Of a DNA stretch of 64,000 bases, positions 35,246 through 44,333 are shown in pieces. The stretch spans positions 186,001 to 250,000 of the forward strand of contig JAACTC010000006.1 in the NCBI GenBank assembly GCA_009993635.1, in the 5' to 3' direction. The position numbers were made by a program, and so were the translations under genes. The notes under the pieces were generated by a model. That model had not been told where the DNA came from. It saw only the letters and a program-made list of their open reading frames with translations, and did no database searches. The DNA comes from Erythrobacter sp. (GTDB taxonomy: Bacteria; Pseudomonadota; Alphaproteobacteria; Sphingomonadales; Sphingomonadaceae). Positions within the stretch are counted from its first letter, which is position 1; each line of letters begins with the position of its first letter.

Positions 35246-35898
35246 TGCGCTGCGCGGTGTTCGATTGCGACGGAACGCTGGTCGACGGGCAGGCCGCAGT
35301 GTGCGATTCGATGGCGGCCGCCTTTGCCCAAGCCGGCCTTCCCGAACCAGACCGAAACGCCGTACGCCGGATCGTAGGCCTCAGCCTGCCGCAGGCGGTG
35401 ATGCATCTCGCCCCCGAGACGGAGAAGGACGCAAGGGCGCTGGTGGTAGAGGCATACAAGGCGCATTTCCGCGCCACGCGGGAAAGCGGCGCGCTGAGCG
35501 AGGCCCTGTACCCCGGCATAGGCGAGCTGCTTCATGCGTTGCGCGACGCCGGGTGGAGCCTTGCGGTGGCCACCGGCAAGTCGGATCGGGGCCTGCGGGC
35601 AACGCTGGCGCAGAACGGATTTACCGATCTGTTCGACAGCCTGCAGACCGCCGATCGGCACCCCTCCAAACCGCATCCCGCCATGCTGGAAGAAGCACTG
35701 GTCGATTGCGGAGCCGCGCCCGCCGATGCGGTGATGATCGGCGACACCAGCTTCGATATGGAAATGGCGACGGCGGCAGGCGTCACGCCGATCGGCGTCG
35801 CCTGGGGCTATCACGAACCCGAAGAACTGCTGCGCGCGGGCGCGCAAAGCGTGGCCGAGACCACAACCCAGCTGCTGGAGACCCTGCTTGAGCGATGA
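35245..35898 (+). CDS. HAD-superfamily phosphatase (phosphoglycolate-phosphatase-like)
   Basis: 217 residues from the ATG overlapping the paiB stop. Motif I is DCDGT (7-11, nucleophile D7), motif II is ATGKSDRGL, the lysine is in HPSKPHP, and motif IV is MIGDTSFDMEMA. The helical cap after motif I is of the C1 type seen in Gph/PpaX-like enzymes. It probably dephosphorylates a small phosphorylated metabolite. The substrate is not predictable, and the genomic chain (rRNA modification, PaiB, ATP12) gives no strong hint. Confidence 0.9.
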   Translation: MRCAVFDCDGTLVDGQAAVCDSMAAAFAQAGLPEPDRNAVRRIVGLSLPQAVMHLAPETEKDARALVVEAYKAHFRATRESGALSEALYPGIGELLHALRDAGWSLAVATGKSDRGLRATLAQNGFTDLFDSLQTADRHPSKPHPAMLEEALVDCGAAPADAVMIGDTSFDMEMATAAGVTPIGVAWGYHEPEELLRAGAQSVAETTTQLLETLLER

Positions 35899-36115
35899 TC
35901 CCCATGCCGAGGCGCAGGAAGCGGTTGCCGCGCGGCGATACTGGACGCTGCAGTTCGTCCGTCTGGCGGGCATCTTCCTCACCTTCATCGGCGCGATGAT
36001 GGTCGTCGACCGGATCGACGGCGGCGCGCTGGGTCCGGTGCTGTTCGTCGCCGGGCCGCTCCTGTTCTTCGCCGTGCCCGTGCTGCTCGCCAGGAAATGG
36101 AAAAGCGGCCGCTAG
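35888..36115 (+). CDS. Small membrane protein with two helices (75 aa)
   Basis: 75 residues, TTG start overlapping the HAD gene by 11 nt. Two hydrophobic helices are clear: VRLAGIFLTFIGAMMVV and GPVLFVAGPLLFFAVPVLLA. They are joined by a short DRIDGGAL loop and end in the basic RKWKSGR. The position between the HAD and ATP12 genes and the coupling overlap support it as real. I do not know a function; a role near the ATP12 partner is only a guess. Confidence 0.75.
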   Translation: MSDDPHAEAQEAVAARRYWTLQFVRLAGIFLTFIGAMMVVDRIDGGALGPVLFVAGPLLFFAVPVLLARKWKSGR

Positions 36116-36130
36116 GCAGGAGGTTCGACG

Positions 36131-36832
36131 GTGAAGCGATTCTGGAAACAGGCAAGCCTCGCGCAGGTGGAGGATGGCTGGCAGGTCATGCTCGACGGGC
36201 GTGCGGTAAAAACCCGGCAGGGTCATCCGCAGGTCGTGCCCACGCAGGCGCTGGGCGATCTGCTGCGCGCGGAATGGGCTGCTGCGCCCGAGGAATTCCA
36301 GCCCGACCAGTTCCCGCTGCGCGATCTCGCCGACCGGGGGATCGACACGATTGCAGGCGATCCCTCCCCCGTTATCGACCGGCTGCTGCGCTTCGCCGAT
36401 GGGGACACGCTGTGTTACCGGGCCGAGCCGGACGAGGCCGTGGGCCGCCGCCAGGCCAAGGTGTGGGAGCCTGTCGTGAAACAGGTGGAGGCCGATTTCG
36501 GCATTGCGCTCAACCGCACGCACGGCATCCTTCATCGCCCGCAGCCTCCGGAAAGCCTCGCGGTGATCCGAGAGCGGCTGGCGCAGGAAAACGCGTTCGT
36601 TCTGGCGGCGCTGGACATGGCGGCATCGCTGGCGGCGTCGCTGTGCGTCGCGCTGACCGGCCTGAAGACCGATTCCGATCTGCAGGAATTGTGGGCCGCC
36701 GCCAATCTGGAGGAAGACTGGCAGGCAGAACAATGGGGTGCGGATGCAGAGGCGCGCGCGCGCCGCGATGAAAAGCAGGCCGAGTTTACCCGCGCGCTGG
36801 CGTTCGCCCGCGCGGCGACGAAAGCGGCCTAG
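36131..36832 (+). CDS. ATP12-family F1-ATPase assembly chaperone
   Basis: 233 residues, GTG start behind a perfect AGGAGG. The family pattern is evident: FWKQASLAQVEDGWQVMLDG, RAVKTRQGHPQVVPTQALGDLL, AEWAAAPEEFQPDQFPLRDLA, DTLCYRAEPDEAVGRRQAKVWEPVV and HRPQPPESLAVI. ATP12 holds the alpha subunit until F1 is built, and the bacterial version is largely confined to alphaproteobacteria, supporting the taxonomic call. The stop overlaps the stop of the convergent lipoprotein gene (36829-36832). Confidence 0.93.
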   Translation: MKRFWKQASLAQVEDGWQVMLDGRAVKTRQGHPQVVPTQALGDLLRAEWAAAPEEFQPDQFPLRDLADRGIDTIAGDPSPVIDRLLRFADGDTLCYRAEPDEAVGRRQAKVWEPVVKQVEADFGIALNRTHGILHRPQPPESLAVIRERLAQENAFVLAALDMAASLAASLCVALTGLKTDSDLQELWAAANLEEDWQAEQWGADAEARARRDEKQAEFTRALAFARAATKAA

Positions 36833-37428
36833 CCGCCGATCCAGTTTGCCACGTCGAGTGCGACCTGATTGGCCGCCTCGTTCAGCGCCACGCCCACCGG
36901 GCTGGCCTGCGCCTGTGCTACTGGCACGCTCACGCTGAAGCGGCGGGTCTGCAATTCGCCGTTGCTTTCGCGGATCGCGTCATACGTGACCACGGCCGAC
37001 TTGGTGCGGGCATCATAGCCGAATTCGCGCAGCGTGCCGCGCAGCGATACCTCGGTGCTGCTGCGGCTTTCGATACTGTCGAGCACCAGCCGCCCGGTGC
37101 GCTGGCGCAGCGTGGTGACCAGCAGTTGCTGGAACAGCTTGGCGGGCCGGTCGACCCACACCGCATCCTTCAGATAGGCGATGGTCGACGCATCGACCTG
37201 CACCGGCACGCGGGTCACCGCGAGGCTGCCAGCAACCTCCGGCTGCATTACGGTGAGCGCGGCGCTGGCATTTCCGCTGGGCCCGGTGCCGTTTTCGATC
37301 TGCGCATTAGGCGTCAGCGTCAGCAGCGCGGGCGGCGGGTCTTCACCGAAACTGATGCAGCCTGCCAGCGCGAGCGGAGCGGCCAGAAGAACCGGAAGGC
37401 GCAGGATCGCCAGGCGGGAAAGGTTCAT
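36829..37428 (-). CDS. ABC-type transport auxiliary lipoprotein (PqiC/Mla-associated)
   Basis: 199 residues with a lipobox LALAGC at about 19-24, so a lipoprotein, probably attached to the outer membrane. The mature part has ALLTLTPNA, SLAVTRVPVQVDASTIAYLKDAVWV, PAKLFQQLLVTTLRQRTGRLVL and SLRGTLREFGYDARTKSAVVTYDAI, the pattern of the ABC-transport auxiliary family. It closes the mlaE-mlaF-mlaD operon, 5 bp after mlaD. It presumably links the MCE ring to the outer membrane in retrograde or anterograde lipid traffic. Confidence 0.9.
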   Translation of the reverse strand: MNLSRLAILRLPVLLAAPLALAGCISFGEDPPPALLTLTPNAQIENGTGPSGNASAALTVMQPEVAGSLAVTRVPVQVDASTIAYLKDAVWVDRPAKLFQQLLVTTLRQRTGRLVLDSIESRSSTEVSLRGTLREFGYDARTKSAVVTYDAIRESNGELQTRRFSVSVPVAQAQASPVGVALNEAANQVALDVANWIGG

Positions 37429-37433
37429 CGCTC

Positions 37434-38387
37434 TCAGTCCTCAGGTTCGTAGTCGGGCAGCTTGGGCGAGGAGATCAGATCGCTCGCACCCTTGTCTTCC
37501 AGCCGCTCTGTCAGGCTACGCAGCGAACGGCTGGTGGCCTGCAAATCCTCCAGCGTGGCATTTGCCGAAGGCAGCGTCTGGTCGTTCAGCGTGCGCACCG
37601 CCGGTTGCGCCTGTTCCAGCGTCTGGTTGAGCGTTTCGGCGGTCTGGTTCGCCTTGCTCAGCGTCTTGCGCAGCTCGTCGGCAATCGATTCGCCTTCGCG
37701 GTTGATCAGCTCGTTGGTCGATTCGGTGGTCTTCTCGAACGCGTCGAGTGCTTCGCTCGCCTCGCGCAGCGTGATCTGCATTTCGGCAAGCGCACCCTGC
37801 AACTGGGGCGAGGCATCGGCCACTTCCGCGGAAATCTGGTTCGTGTTGCGCAGGATGCCGGCCAGCTGGCGCTGGTTGTCGTCGGACAGCAGCATCGTCA
37901 GCCGCTCCGTCAGCGTGGCCAGCCGTTCGAGCAGCAGCGGCGCATTGGCCAAGATTTCCCCGAACCCGCCAGCCTTGGGCGGGATCACCGGCACGCCTTC
38001 GGGGCAGGCAGTGGTCTCGCAATCGATCGGCGGGCGACCCTTGCGCGCACCGTCGAGCATGATGGTGGAAACGCCGGTGAACGAGCTCTGGACGGTCGCG
38101 GTGGTGCCCACCAGCACGGGGACTTCGGGCTTCACCGCGATGCGCACGCGCACGAATTCGGGGTCCGTATCCCACAGCGCGATCTGGCGCACCTGCCCCA
38201 CCGGCACGCCCGCAAAGGATACCTGCCCGCCTTCGGCCAGTCCGGCGACGGACTGTTTGAAGAAGATGTCGTATTCCTTGCGGTCGTTATCGCCCAGACG
38301 CGCGATCCAGACGATGAACAGCGCCAGCGCGACGAGAATCGCAAGCGTGACGGCCCCGACCCAGACATGATTTGCGCGAGTTTCCAT
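37434..38387 (-). CDS. mlaD: MlaD-family MCE-domain protein (phospholipid transport)
   Basis: 317 residues. One N-terminal anchor (VGAVTLAILVALALFIVWIA, 11-30) is followed by a single MCE domain (about 38-120: DIFFKQSVAGLAEGGQVSFAGVPVGQVRQIAL). A long helical and coiled-coil C-terminal tail follows, with repeated T/Q/L heptads (QTLEQAQPAVRTLND), ending in KLPDYEPED. MlaD hexamers carry lipids between the MlaFE transporter and periplasmic partners. The tail is longer than in E. coli MlaD and may extend the conduit. It lies between mlaF (10 bp) and the lipoprotein gene. Confidence 0.94.
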   Translation of the reverse strand: METRANHVWVGAVTLAILVALALFIVWIARLGDNDRKEYDIFFKQSVAGLAEGGQVSFAGVPVGQVRQIALWDTDPEFVRVRIAVKPEVPVLVGTTATVQSSFTGVSTIMLDGARKGRPPIDCETTACPEGVPVIPPKAGGFGEILANAPLLLERLATLTERLTMLLSDDNQRQLAGILRNTNQISAEVADASPQLQGALAEMQITLREASEALDAFEKTTESTNELINREGESIADELRKTLSKANQTAETLNQTLEQAQPAVRTLNDQTLPSANATLEDLQATSRSLRSLTERLEDKGASDLISSPKLPDYEPED

Positions 38388-38397
38388 GCGAGTGAGC

Positions 38398-39312
38398 CTA
38401 TGCCTTGTCTTCGTTGGACTTGTCCAACGCTTTGACTGCCTGCGCCGCGATCGGCTTGTCCATGTGCTTGCGCAATTCGTCGAGCGCCTGCGCGGTCAAC
38501 GCAGCGCGGCCGCGCGGACCGTTGAAATACTCCTGAATCCACGGATGGTCGAGCTTCATCAGGTTGGGCACGGTATCGACCGCGATCACCTTCTTGTCCG
38601 CCAGCACCGCAACCCGGTCGCAGATTTCGTGCAGCGTATCGAGATCGTGCGTAATCAGGAACACGGTCAGCCCCAGCGTCTGCTTCAGTTCCCTGGTCAG
38701 CTGGTCGAATGCCGAGGCCCCGATCGGATCGAGCCCGGCGGTCGGTTCGTCTAGGAACAGCAGCTCGGGATCGAGCGCGAGCGCACGCGCCAGCCCGGCG
38801 CGCTTGCGCATCCCGCCCGAAAGCTCCGAGGGATACTTGTTGGTCGCCTCGGGGGGCAGACCCGACATCACCACCTTGTAGCGCGCGATCTGGCGCATCA
38901 CGTCTTCGTCGAGTTCGGGGTAGAACTGCTTGAGCGGGACTTCCACGTTTTCGCCCACCGTCAGGGTGGAAAACAGCGCCCCGCCCTGGAACAGCACGCC
39001 CCAGCGGTTGCGCACGCCCAGCGCCTCGTCCGGTTCGGCATCGGTCATCGACTGGCCGAACACCTCGATATCGCCCGCATCCGGAACCTGCAGCCCGATG
39101 ATCGAGCGCATCAGCACCGATTTGCCGGTGCCCGATCCGCCAACGACGCCCAAGATCTCGCCCCGCTTCACGTCGAGATCGAGATCGTCGTGGATCACCT
39201 GTTCGTCGAAGCTGTTTACCAAGCCGCGCACGCGCACGGGGTATTCGCCGCGGAAGCGTTCGTGCTTCTCCGGCTTCTCTCCGCCGAAAATCTCGTCCAC
39301 CAGGCGATTCAT
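38398..39312 (-). CDS. mlaF: MlaF-type ABC transporter ATP-binding protein
   Basis: 304 residues from ATG 39312, overlapping the mlaE stop as ATGA. The chosen frame continues far upstream only as a shadow of mlaE. Walker A GGSGTGKS (58-65), signature LSGGM (164-168), Walker B LLFLDEPT (184-191) and the switch histidine in LITHDLD (219-225) are all present. It energises lipid movement through MlaE. The C-terminal extension (about 270-304, ALDELRKHMDKPIAAQAVKA) is longer than in E. coli. Confidence 0.96.
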   Translation of the reverse strand: MNRLVDEIFGGEKPEKHERFRGEYPVRVRGLVNSFDEQVIHDDLDLDVKRGEILGVVGGSGTGKSVLMRSIIGLQVPDAGDIEVFGQSMTDAEPDEALGVRNRWGVLFQGGALFSTLTVGENVEVPLKQFYPELDEDVMRQIARYKVVMSGLPPEATNKYPSELSGGMRKRAGLARALALDPELLFLDEPTAGLDPIGASAFDQLTRELKQTLGLTVFLITHDLDTLHEICDRVAVLADKKVIAVDTVPNLMKLDHPWIQEYFNGPRGRAALTAQALDELRKHMDKPIAAQAVKALDKSNEDKA

Positions 39313-40421
39313 CCCCAACCCACCTTGGTGAAGAACACCGCGAAAAAGGCATCGAGCACGATGACCGTGAAGATCGCCTGCACCACCGCCTTGGTCGTGC
39401 GCTGGCCCACCTCTTCGGAATTGCCGTGCACCTGCATCCCCTGATAGCAGCCCGACAGCGCGATGATCAGGCCGAACACCGGCGCCTTGATCAGGCCGAC
39501 CCACAGATCGTACGTCGGCACGACTTCCTGAATGCGGGCCAGGAAGGTCCAGAACGGAATGCCCAGCATGAGGTCCGAAATGACGGCGCCGCCGATGATC
39601 GACATGATCGAGGCATAGAATCCCAGCAGCACCATCATGAACACGCAGGCGAGAATGCGCGGGATCACCAGTGCCTCGACCGGCGAAATGCCGATCGTGC
39701 GCATCGCGTCGATTTCTTCGGTCAGTTTCATCGTGCCGATCTGCGCGGCGAAGGCAGAGCCGGATCGGCCTGCCACCATGATCGCGGTCATCAGCACGCC
39801 CAGTTCGCGCATGGTGATCCGCCCGACGAGGTTCACGGTCAGCGCCTCGGCTCCGAAGGCCTGCAGCTGCACCGCCCCCTGCTGCGCAATCACGATCCCG
39901 ATCAGGAAGCTCATCAGCCCGATGATCGGCAGCGAGTTCACCCCGACCGATTCGAGCTGCGAGACCAGCGCGCGATAGCGGAACCGGCGCGGGTGGCGGA
40001 TCAATGCTCCGAAGCCGACCAGCACCTGGCCCATGAAGCCGACGATGTTCGTGACGCCGTAACCGGCATTGAACACCTTCGAGCCCATCGTTTCCGCGAC
40101 CCGCTCGAACAGCGGCAGACGGTCCGCCTCGATCGTCGCATCGCTGTCGCTCTGGCCGACGGCCTTCATCAGCCGTTCGGCGCGATCGCTCGCGTTGATG
40201 ACGTCGACCGAGTTTTCCTGCGCCAGCTGGCAGGCATACCACGCGCCGACGGTGTCGATCTCGGTGACGTCGGAAAGGTCCACCGCGGCGTAATCCGCCT
40301 TCAGCTTGCGCAGGTCGCTTTCGATGGTGCTGATGGTGGAAAGCAGGAACGGCCCGCCCAGCTTGAGGACGGTGCGCCCCTCGGTGTTCTCTTCAAGCGT
40401 ATAATGCGCTGCGGTCGCCAT
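39309..40421 (-). CDS. mlaE: MlaE-type permease with fused N-terminal STAS domain
   Basis: 370 residues. The first 100 or so form a STAS-like domain ([43 protein letters not shown]), equivalent to the separate MlaB of E. coli. The rest is a MlaE permease: [71 protein letters not shown]. It heads the Mla operon, which keeps phospholipids out of the outer leaflet in known systems. It is divergent from valS with 80 bp between the genes. Confidence 0.95.
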   Translation of the reverse strand: MATAAHYTLEENTEGRTVLKLGGPFLLSTISTIESDLRKLKADYAAVDLSDVTEIDTVGAWYACQLAQENSVDVINASDRAERLMKAVGQSDSDATIEADRLPLFERVAETMGSKVFNAGYGVTNIVGFMGQVLVGFGALIRHPRRFRYRALVSQLESVGVNSLPIIGLMSFLIGIVIAQQGAVQLQAFGAEALTVNLVGRITMRELGVLMTAIMVAGRSGSAFAAQIGTMKLTEEIDAMRTIGISPVEALVIPRILACVFMMVLLGFYASIMSIIGGAVISDLMLGIPFWTFLARIQEVVPTYDLWVGLIKAPVFGLIIALSGCYQGMQVHGNSEEVGQRTTKAVVQAIFTVIVLDAFFAVFFTKVGWG

Positions 40422-40501
40422 CGCTGCCGCTATGCGTGCAAAGCGTCCGTATCACAAGCACTGTGGTGACAAGCGGTGCGCGCGGTGCTTATGGCTGCGG
40501 C

Positions 40502-43270
40502 ATGACGAACACGCTTGCGACCACATTCGACCCCGCCGACATCGAAGCGCGCTGGTACGCGCATTGGGAAGAGAACAACTGCTTCCGGCCCGAGCGCCCG
40601 GATGCGGAAGCCTTCACCATCGTCAACCCGCCGCCCAACGTCACCGGCAGCCTGCATATCGGCCACGCGCTGGACAATACGCTGCAGGATATCGTGGTCC
40701 GCTACGAACGGCTGCGCGGCAAGGATGCGCTGTGGGTGGTCGGCATGGACCACGCCGGAATCGCCACGCAGATGGTGGTCGAGCGGCAGCTGGAAGCGAA
40801 GCAGGACAAGCGCACCAACTACAGCCGCGAGGAATTCGTGGCCAAGGTGTGGGAATGGAAGGCCGAAAGCGGCGGTGCGATTACCGGCCAGCTGCGGCGC
40901 CTGGGCTGTTCGATGGACTGGTCGCGTGAACAATTCACGATGGACGATCATTTCAGCAAGGCCGTCACCAAGACCTTCGTCGACCTGTACAACGACGGGC
41001 TGATCTACCGCGACAAGCGGCTGGTGAACTGGGACCCCAAGCTGAAGACCGCGATTTCCGATCTGGAGGTCGAGCAGCAGACGATTGCCGGCAGCTTCTG
41101 GCACTTCAAATATCCGCTCGCCGACGGGGTGACGCTGGATAGCGGTGCGGATTACATTGAGGTCGCCACAACGCGACCCGAAACGATGCTGGCCGATATG
41201 GCGGTGGCGGTTCACCCGACCGACGAACGCTACAAGAGCGTGGTCGGCAAACACGTGATCCTGCCGATCACCGGCCGCCGCATCCCCATCGTGGCGGACG
41301 AGCATGCCGACCCCGAACTGGGCAGCGGCGCGGTGAAGATCACCCCGGGGCACGACTTCAACGACTTCGAGGTCGGCAAGCGCGCAGGCTTCGCGCCTGC
41401 GGAGATGCTCAACATGCTCGATGCCGAGGCGAACGTGTGCCAGACCGCCGACGGTCTGGTGCCGGAGGAGTTCATCGGCCTGCACCGCTTCCGCCGCGAC
41501 GAGCTGAATGGCGCGCGCGAAGCCGTAGTCGAGCGGATGAAGGAAGAGGGCTTCCTGATCCCGCACATCGCCAAGACGAAGAAGGGCGAAGAGGTCGAAC
41601 ACGACGCCGAACCCCGCCAGATCGCGACGCCTTTTGGCGACCGGGGCGGCGTGGTGATCGAGCCGTGGCTGACCGACCAGTGGTATGTCGATGCCGAAAA
41701 GCTCGCGGTGAAGCCGATCGAGGCGGTGCGTTCTGGCGAGGTCGAGATCGTCCCCAAGACGTGGGAGAAGACCTTCTTCAACTGGATGGAAAATATCCAG
41801 CCGTGGTGTGTCAGCCGCCAATTGTGGTGGGGCCACCGAATCCCTGCGTGGTACGGCCCGGAAGGCCGCGTGATCGTGGCCGAAAATGCGGAGGCCGCGC
41901 AGAGCCTCGCCGGGCCGGGCGTTACGCTGGTGCAGGACGACGACGTGCTCGACACATGGTTCTCATCCGCGCTGTGGCCATTCGCCACGCTCGGCTGGCC
42001 GGAAAAGACCGACCTGCTCGAAAAGCACTACCCCAACGATCTGCTCATCAGCGGCTTCGACATCCTGTTCTTCTGGGATGCGCGGATGCTCATGGCGGGC
42101 TATTTCAACACCGGGCAGGCGCCCTGGCCGCGGCTGTACCTGCACGGGCTGGTGCGCGCACCCGACGGGCAGAAAATGTCCAAGACCAAGGGCAATGTGG
42201 TCGACCCGCTCGAACTGATCGACAAGTACGGGGCCGATGCGCTGCGCTTCTTCATGGCGGCGATGGAAAGCCAGGGCCGCGACATCAAGATGGATGACAG
42301 GAGGGTCGAGGGGTATCGCAACTTCGCCACCAAGCTGTGGAACGCGGTGCGCTTCTGCCAGACCAACGGGATCGGCGCTTCGCAGAGCATTGCCGCCCCC
42401 AAGGCCACGCTCGCGGTCAATTCGTGGATCATCGGCGAGGTGATCGAGACGAAGAATGCGCTGGAAAAAGCACTCGCAGACCTGCGCTTCGATGCCGCCG
42501 CGAACACGATCTACCACTTCGTGTGGGATCGCTTCTGCGACTGGTATCTTGAGCTGATCAAACCGGTCTTCTCTACTCAAGCACCCTCCCCTGAAGGGGA
42601 GGGGGAGTGGAGCCCCGCATCTGAAACCCGCGCCGTCGCTGGCTGGGCGATCGACCAGATCCTGGTCATGCTGCACCCGTTCATGCCCTTCATCACCGAA
42701 GAGCTGTGGCACGCGCAGGCGGAATTCCAGGGTGGCAAGCGCCCCTACGAACTGGTTGTGGCGAAATGGCCCGATCCGCAGGCCGAGGTCGACACCGATG
42801 CGGTGGCCGCCATCGACTGGGTGATCGCGCTGACCACCGCGACCCGCGCGGCGAAGAACGAGCTGGGCATTGCGCCGGGTGCCAAGCTGGAAGCGTGGCT
42901 TCCCGCCCCCTCCCCGCTCGCCCGCCGCGTCGCGGAGCGCAGCGCCGCGGCGATCGAACGCCTCGCGCGGCTGACCCCGCTGCATCTTGGCGAGGAACCG
43001 CCCGCGGGCCCGGTCATGCAGGTGGCGGCGGGCGACGACGCCGTCGTCATCCCGCTGGAAGGCCATGTCGATATCGAGGCCGAAAAGGCCCGCCTGACCA
43101 AGGCGATGGAGGTGAGCCAGAAGGAATTCGGTTCGCTGGACAAGCGGCTTTCCAACCCGTCATTCGTCGAAAGGGCCAAGCCCGAGGCGGTCGAAAAGGC
43201 GAAGGCCGACGCGGCCTTCCATGCGAGCGAGATCGACCGCCTGCGTCATGCGCTGGCACGGCTGGGGTAG
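40502..43270 (+). CDS. valS: Valyl-tRNA synthetase with a repeat-derived insertion
   Basis: 922 residues from ATG 40502. The frame reaches 22 codons upstream, but [19 protein letters not shown] is the family start. The class-I signatures are HIGH in [12 protein letters not shown] and KMSKTKGN. The editing domain lies between them, the anticodon-binding domain after, and a C-terminal coiled-coil ([21 protein letters not shown]) closes it. It charges tRNA-Val. Between LELIKPVF and [14 protein letters not shown] an extra stretch reads [17 protein letters not shown]. It is encoded by the palindrome at 42584-42603 and is not typical of ValRS. The stop codon lies inside a GTAGG...CCTAC hairpin. Confidence 0.97.
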   Translation: MTNTLATTFDPADIEARWYAHWEENNCFRPERPDAEAFTIVNPPPNVTGSLHIGHALDNTLQDIVVRYERLRGKDALWVVGMDHAGIATQMVVERQLEAKQDKRTNYSREEFVAKVWEWKAESGGAITGQLRRLGCSMDWSREQFTMDDHFSKAVTKTFVDLYNDGLIYRDKRLVNWDPKLKTAISDLEVEQQTIAGSFWHFKYPLADGVTLDSGADYIEVATTRPETMLADMAVAVHPTDERYKSVVGKHVILPITGRRIPIVADEHADPELGSGAVKITPGHDFNDFEVGKRAGFAPAEMLNMLDAEANVCQTADGLVPEEFIGLHRFRRDELNGAREAVVERMKEEGFLIPHIAKTKKGEEVEHDAEPRQIATPFGDRGGVVIEPWLTDQWYVDAEKLAVKPIEAVRSGEVEIVPKTWEKTFFNWMENIQPWCVSRQLWWGHRIPAWYGPEGRVIVAENAEAAQSLAGPGVTLVQDDDVLDTWFSSALWPFATLGWPEKTDLLEKHYPNDLLISGFDILFFWDARMLMAGYFNTGQAPWPRLYLHGLVRAPDGQKMSKTKGNVVDPLELIDKYGADALRFFMAAMESQGRDIKMDDRRVEGYRNFATKLWNAVRFCQTNGIGASQSIAAPKATLAVNSWIIGEVIETKNALEKALADLRFDAAANTIYHFVWDRFCDWYLELIKPVFSTQAPSPEGEGEWSPASETRAVAGWAIDQILVMLHPFMPFITEELWHAQAEFQGGKRPYELVVAKWPDPQAEVDTDAVAAIDWVIALTTATRAAKNELGIAPGAKLEAWLPAPSPLARRVAERSAAAIERLARLTPLHLGEEPPAGPVMQVAAGDDAVVIPLEGHVDIEAEKARLTKAMEVSQKEFGSLDKRLSNPSFVERAKPEAVEKAKADAAFHASEIDRLRHALARLG
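42584..42603 (+). repeat. CCCTCCCCT/AGGGGAGGG palindrome inserted in valS coding sequence
   Basis: CCCTCCCCT-GA-AGGGGAGGG is a perfect 9-bp inverted repeat inside valS, translated as part of APSPEGEGE. It looks like a mobile or dispersed palindromic unit accommodated in frame. I saw no second full copy in the window. Confidence 0.6.
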
Positions 43271-43303
43271 GCTGGCGCGGCCCCCTGCGGGTCGCCTCCT
43301 ACC
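43266..43303 (+). repeat. GGTAGG...CCTACC hairpin overlapping the valS stop
   Basis: GGTAGG (43266-43271) and CCTACC (43298-43303) bracket a GC-rich core (GGCGCGG, GGGTCGCC). The valS TAG lies inside the first arm. It resembles the hairpin at 20936-20962 and may protect or terminate the valS transcript. Confidence 0.45.
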
Positions 43304-43334
43304 AAAAGCCTGACCGCGATCCTACTTCTGCGCG

Positions 43335-44150
43335 ATGACGCTCTGGATCATTCTCGGCATCGTGCTGCTCGTCGCGGCGGGTCTGCTTTACCGCCGGTTC
43401 GCAAGGCATAGAAGGCGCAAGGCGCTGCTCGCGTCATCGCTCACGCCCGAACAGCGCGCGGTGGTCGAGAAGCTGGTGCCGCTCGTGCGGCGGCTGCCAC
43501 CTCCCGTGCGGGCGAGCCTGGAGGGGAAGATGAACCTCTTCCTCGATCAGATCACCTTCCGGGGCCAGAACGGGGTCGAAGTCACGGAAGACATGAAGCT
43601 GTCCATCGCGGCGCAGGCCTGCCTGCTGATCGTCAACAGCCCGGTCTGGTACGACACGCTCAGGAATGTGCTGCTCTACCCGTCGGCCTTCCTGACCAAC
43701 CGCGATACGCATGGCGATGGCGTGGTGTACGAAAACCAGCACGCGACGCTGGGCGAAAGCTGGGCGCGCGGGCCGGTCATCCTGTCGTGGGACCACGCGT
43801 TGCAGGGCGGGCTGGACGCCGAAGACGGGCACAATGTCGTGATCCACGAATTCGCGCACCAGCTCGATGGGCTGTCGGGCCATACCAATGGCATCCCGCT
43901 GCTGCGCAAGGGCCAGACCTTCGCCGGCTGGGAACGGGCGATGCTCGATGCGTATGAAGATCAGGTGCGGCGGATCGAGCATGGCGAACGCACGCTGATC
44001 GATCCCTATGGCGCGACCAACCATCAGGAGTTTTTCGCAGAGGCCATCGTCACCTTCTTCGAACGCCCGCGCGAAATGCGCGAGCAGATGCCTGCGCTCT
44101 ACGATCAACTGGCAACGCTGCTGGCGCTGGACCCGGCGCAGTGGCACTGA
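43335..44150 (+). CDS. M90-family (MtfA-like) zinc peptidase, membrane-anchored
   Basis: 271 residues. One N-terminal helix (LWIILGIVLLVAAGLLY, 3-19) is followed by a basic stretch and a soluble domain. The zinc motif is H171-E-F-A-H175 within VVIHEFAHQLDGLSG, with a downstream glutamate in NHQEFFAEA (about 231-236). GVVYENQHATLGESW and RGPVILSWDHAL are typical of MtfA and relatives. E. coli MtfA is a cytosolic peptidase tied to Mlc and glucose uptake. The membrane anchor here is a variant common outside enterics. It is downstream of valS and probably on its own short transcript. Confidence 0.9.
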   Translation: MTLWIILGIVLLVAAGLLYRRFARHRRRKALLASSLTPEQRAVVEKLVPLVRRLPPPVRASLEGKMNLFLDQITFRGQNGVEVTEDMKLSIAAQACLLIVNSPVWYDTLRNVLLYPSAFLTNRDTHGDGVVYENQHATLGESWARGPVILSWDHALQGGLDAEDGHNVVIHEFAHQLDGLSGHTNGIPLLRKGQTFAGWERAMLDAYEDQVRRIEHGERTLIDPYGATNHQEFFAEAIVTFFERPREMREQMPALYDQLATLLALDPAQWH

Positions 44151-44298
44151 CCCATGCGTTCGCGCAGGTTCGGCCGACGCCGAGGCCCGAATTTCCTACT
44201 CCCCCGATTTCTGCCAAGACCACCCCATGATCGCCCTCGACACCGCCACGACCGCCAACGTTTCGCCCGCCTGCGAGGTGAGCGGTTTTTCTGCCCCT

Positions 44299-44320
44299 GA
44301 ACACTGTGTCAGGTGTGTCA
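44299..44320 (+). promoter_or_regulatory. GTGTCA-repeat element, copy 2 (upstream of queE)
   Basis: GA + ACACTGTGTCAGGTGTGTCA ends 13 nt before the queE ATG, with GGTTTTTCTG about 6 nt upstream of it. No Shine-Dalgarno lies between element and start. It is the same 20-mer as at 1040-1061 and 57305-57325, in the same orientation relative to the gene. Confidence 0.55.
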
Positions 44321-44333
44321 GGGGCCGCCGCGC

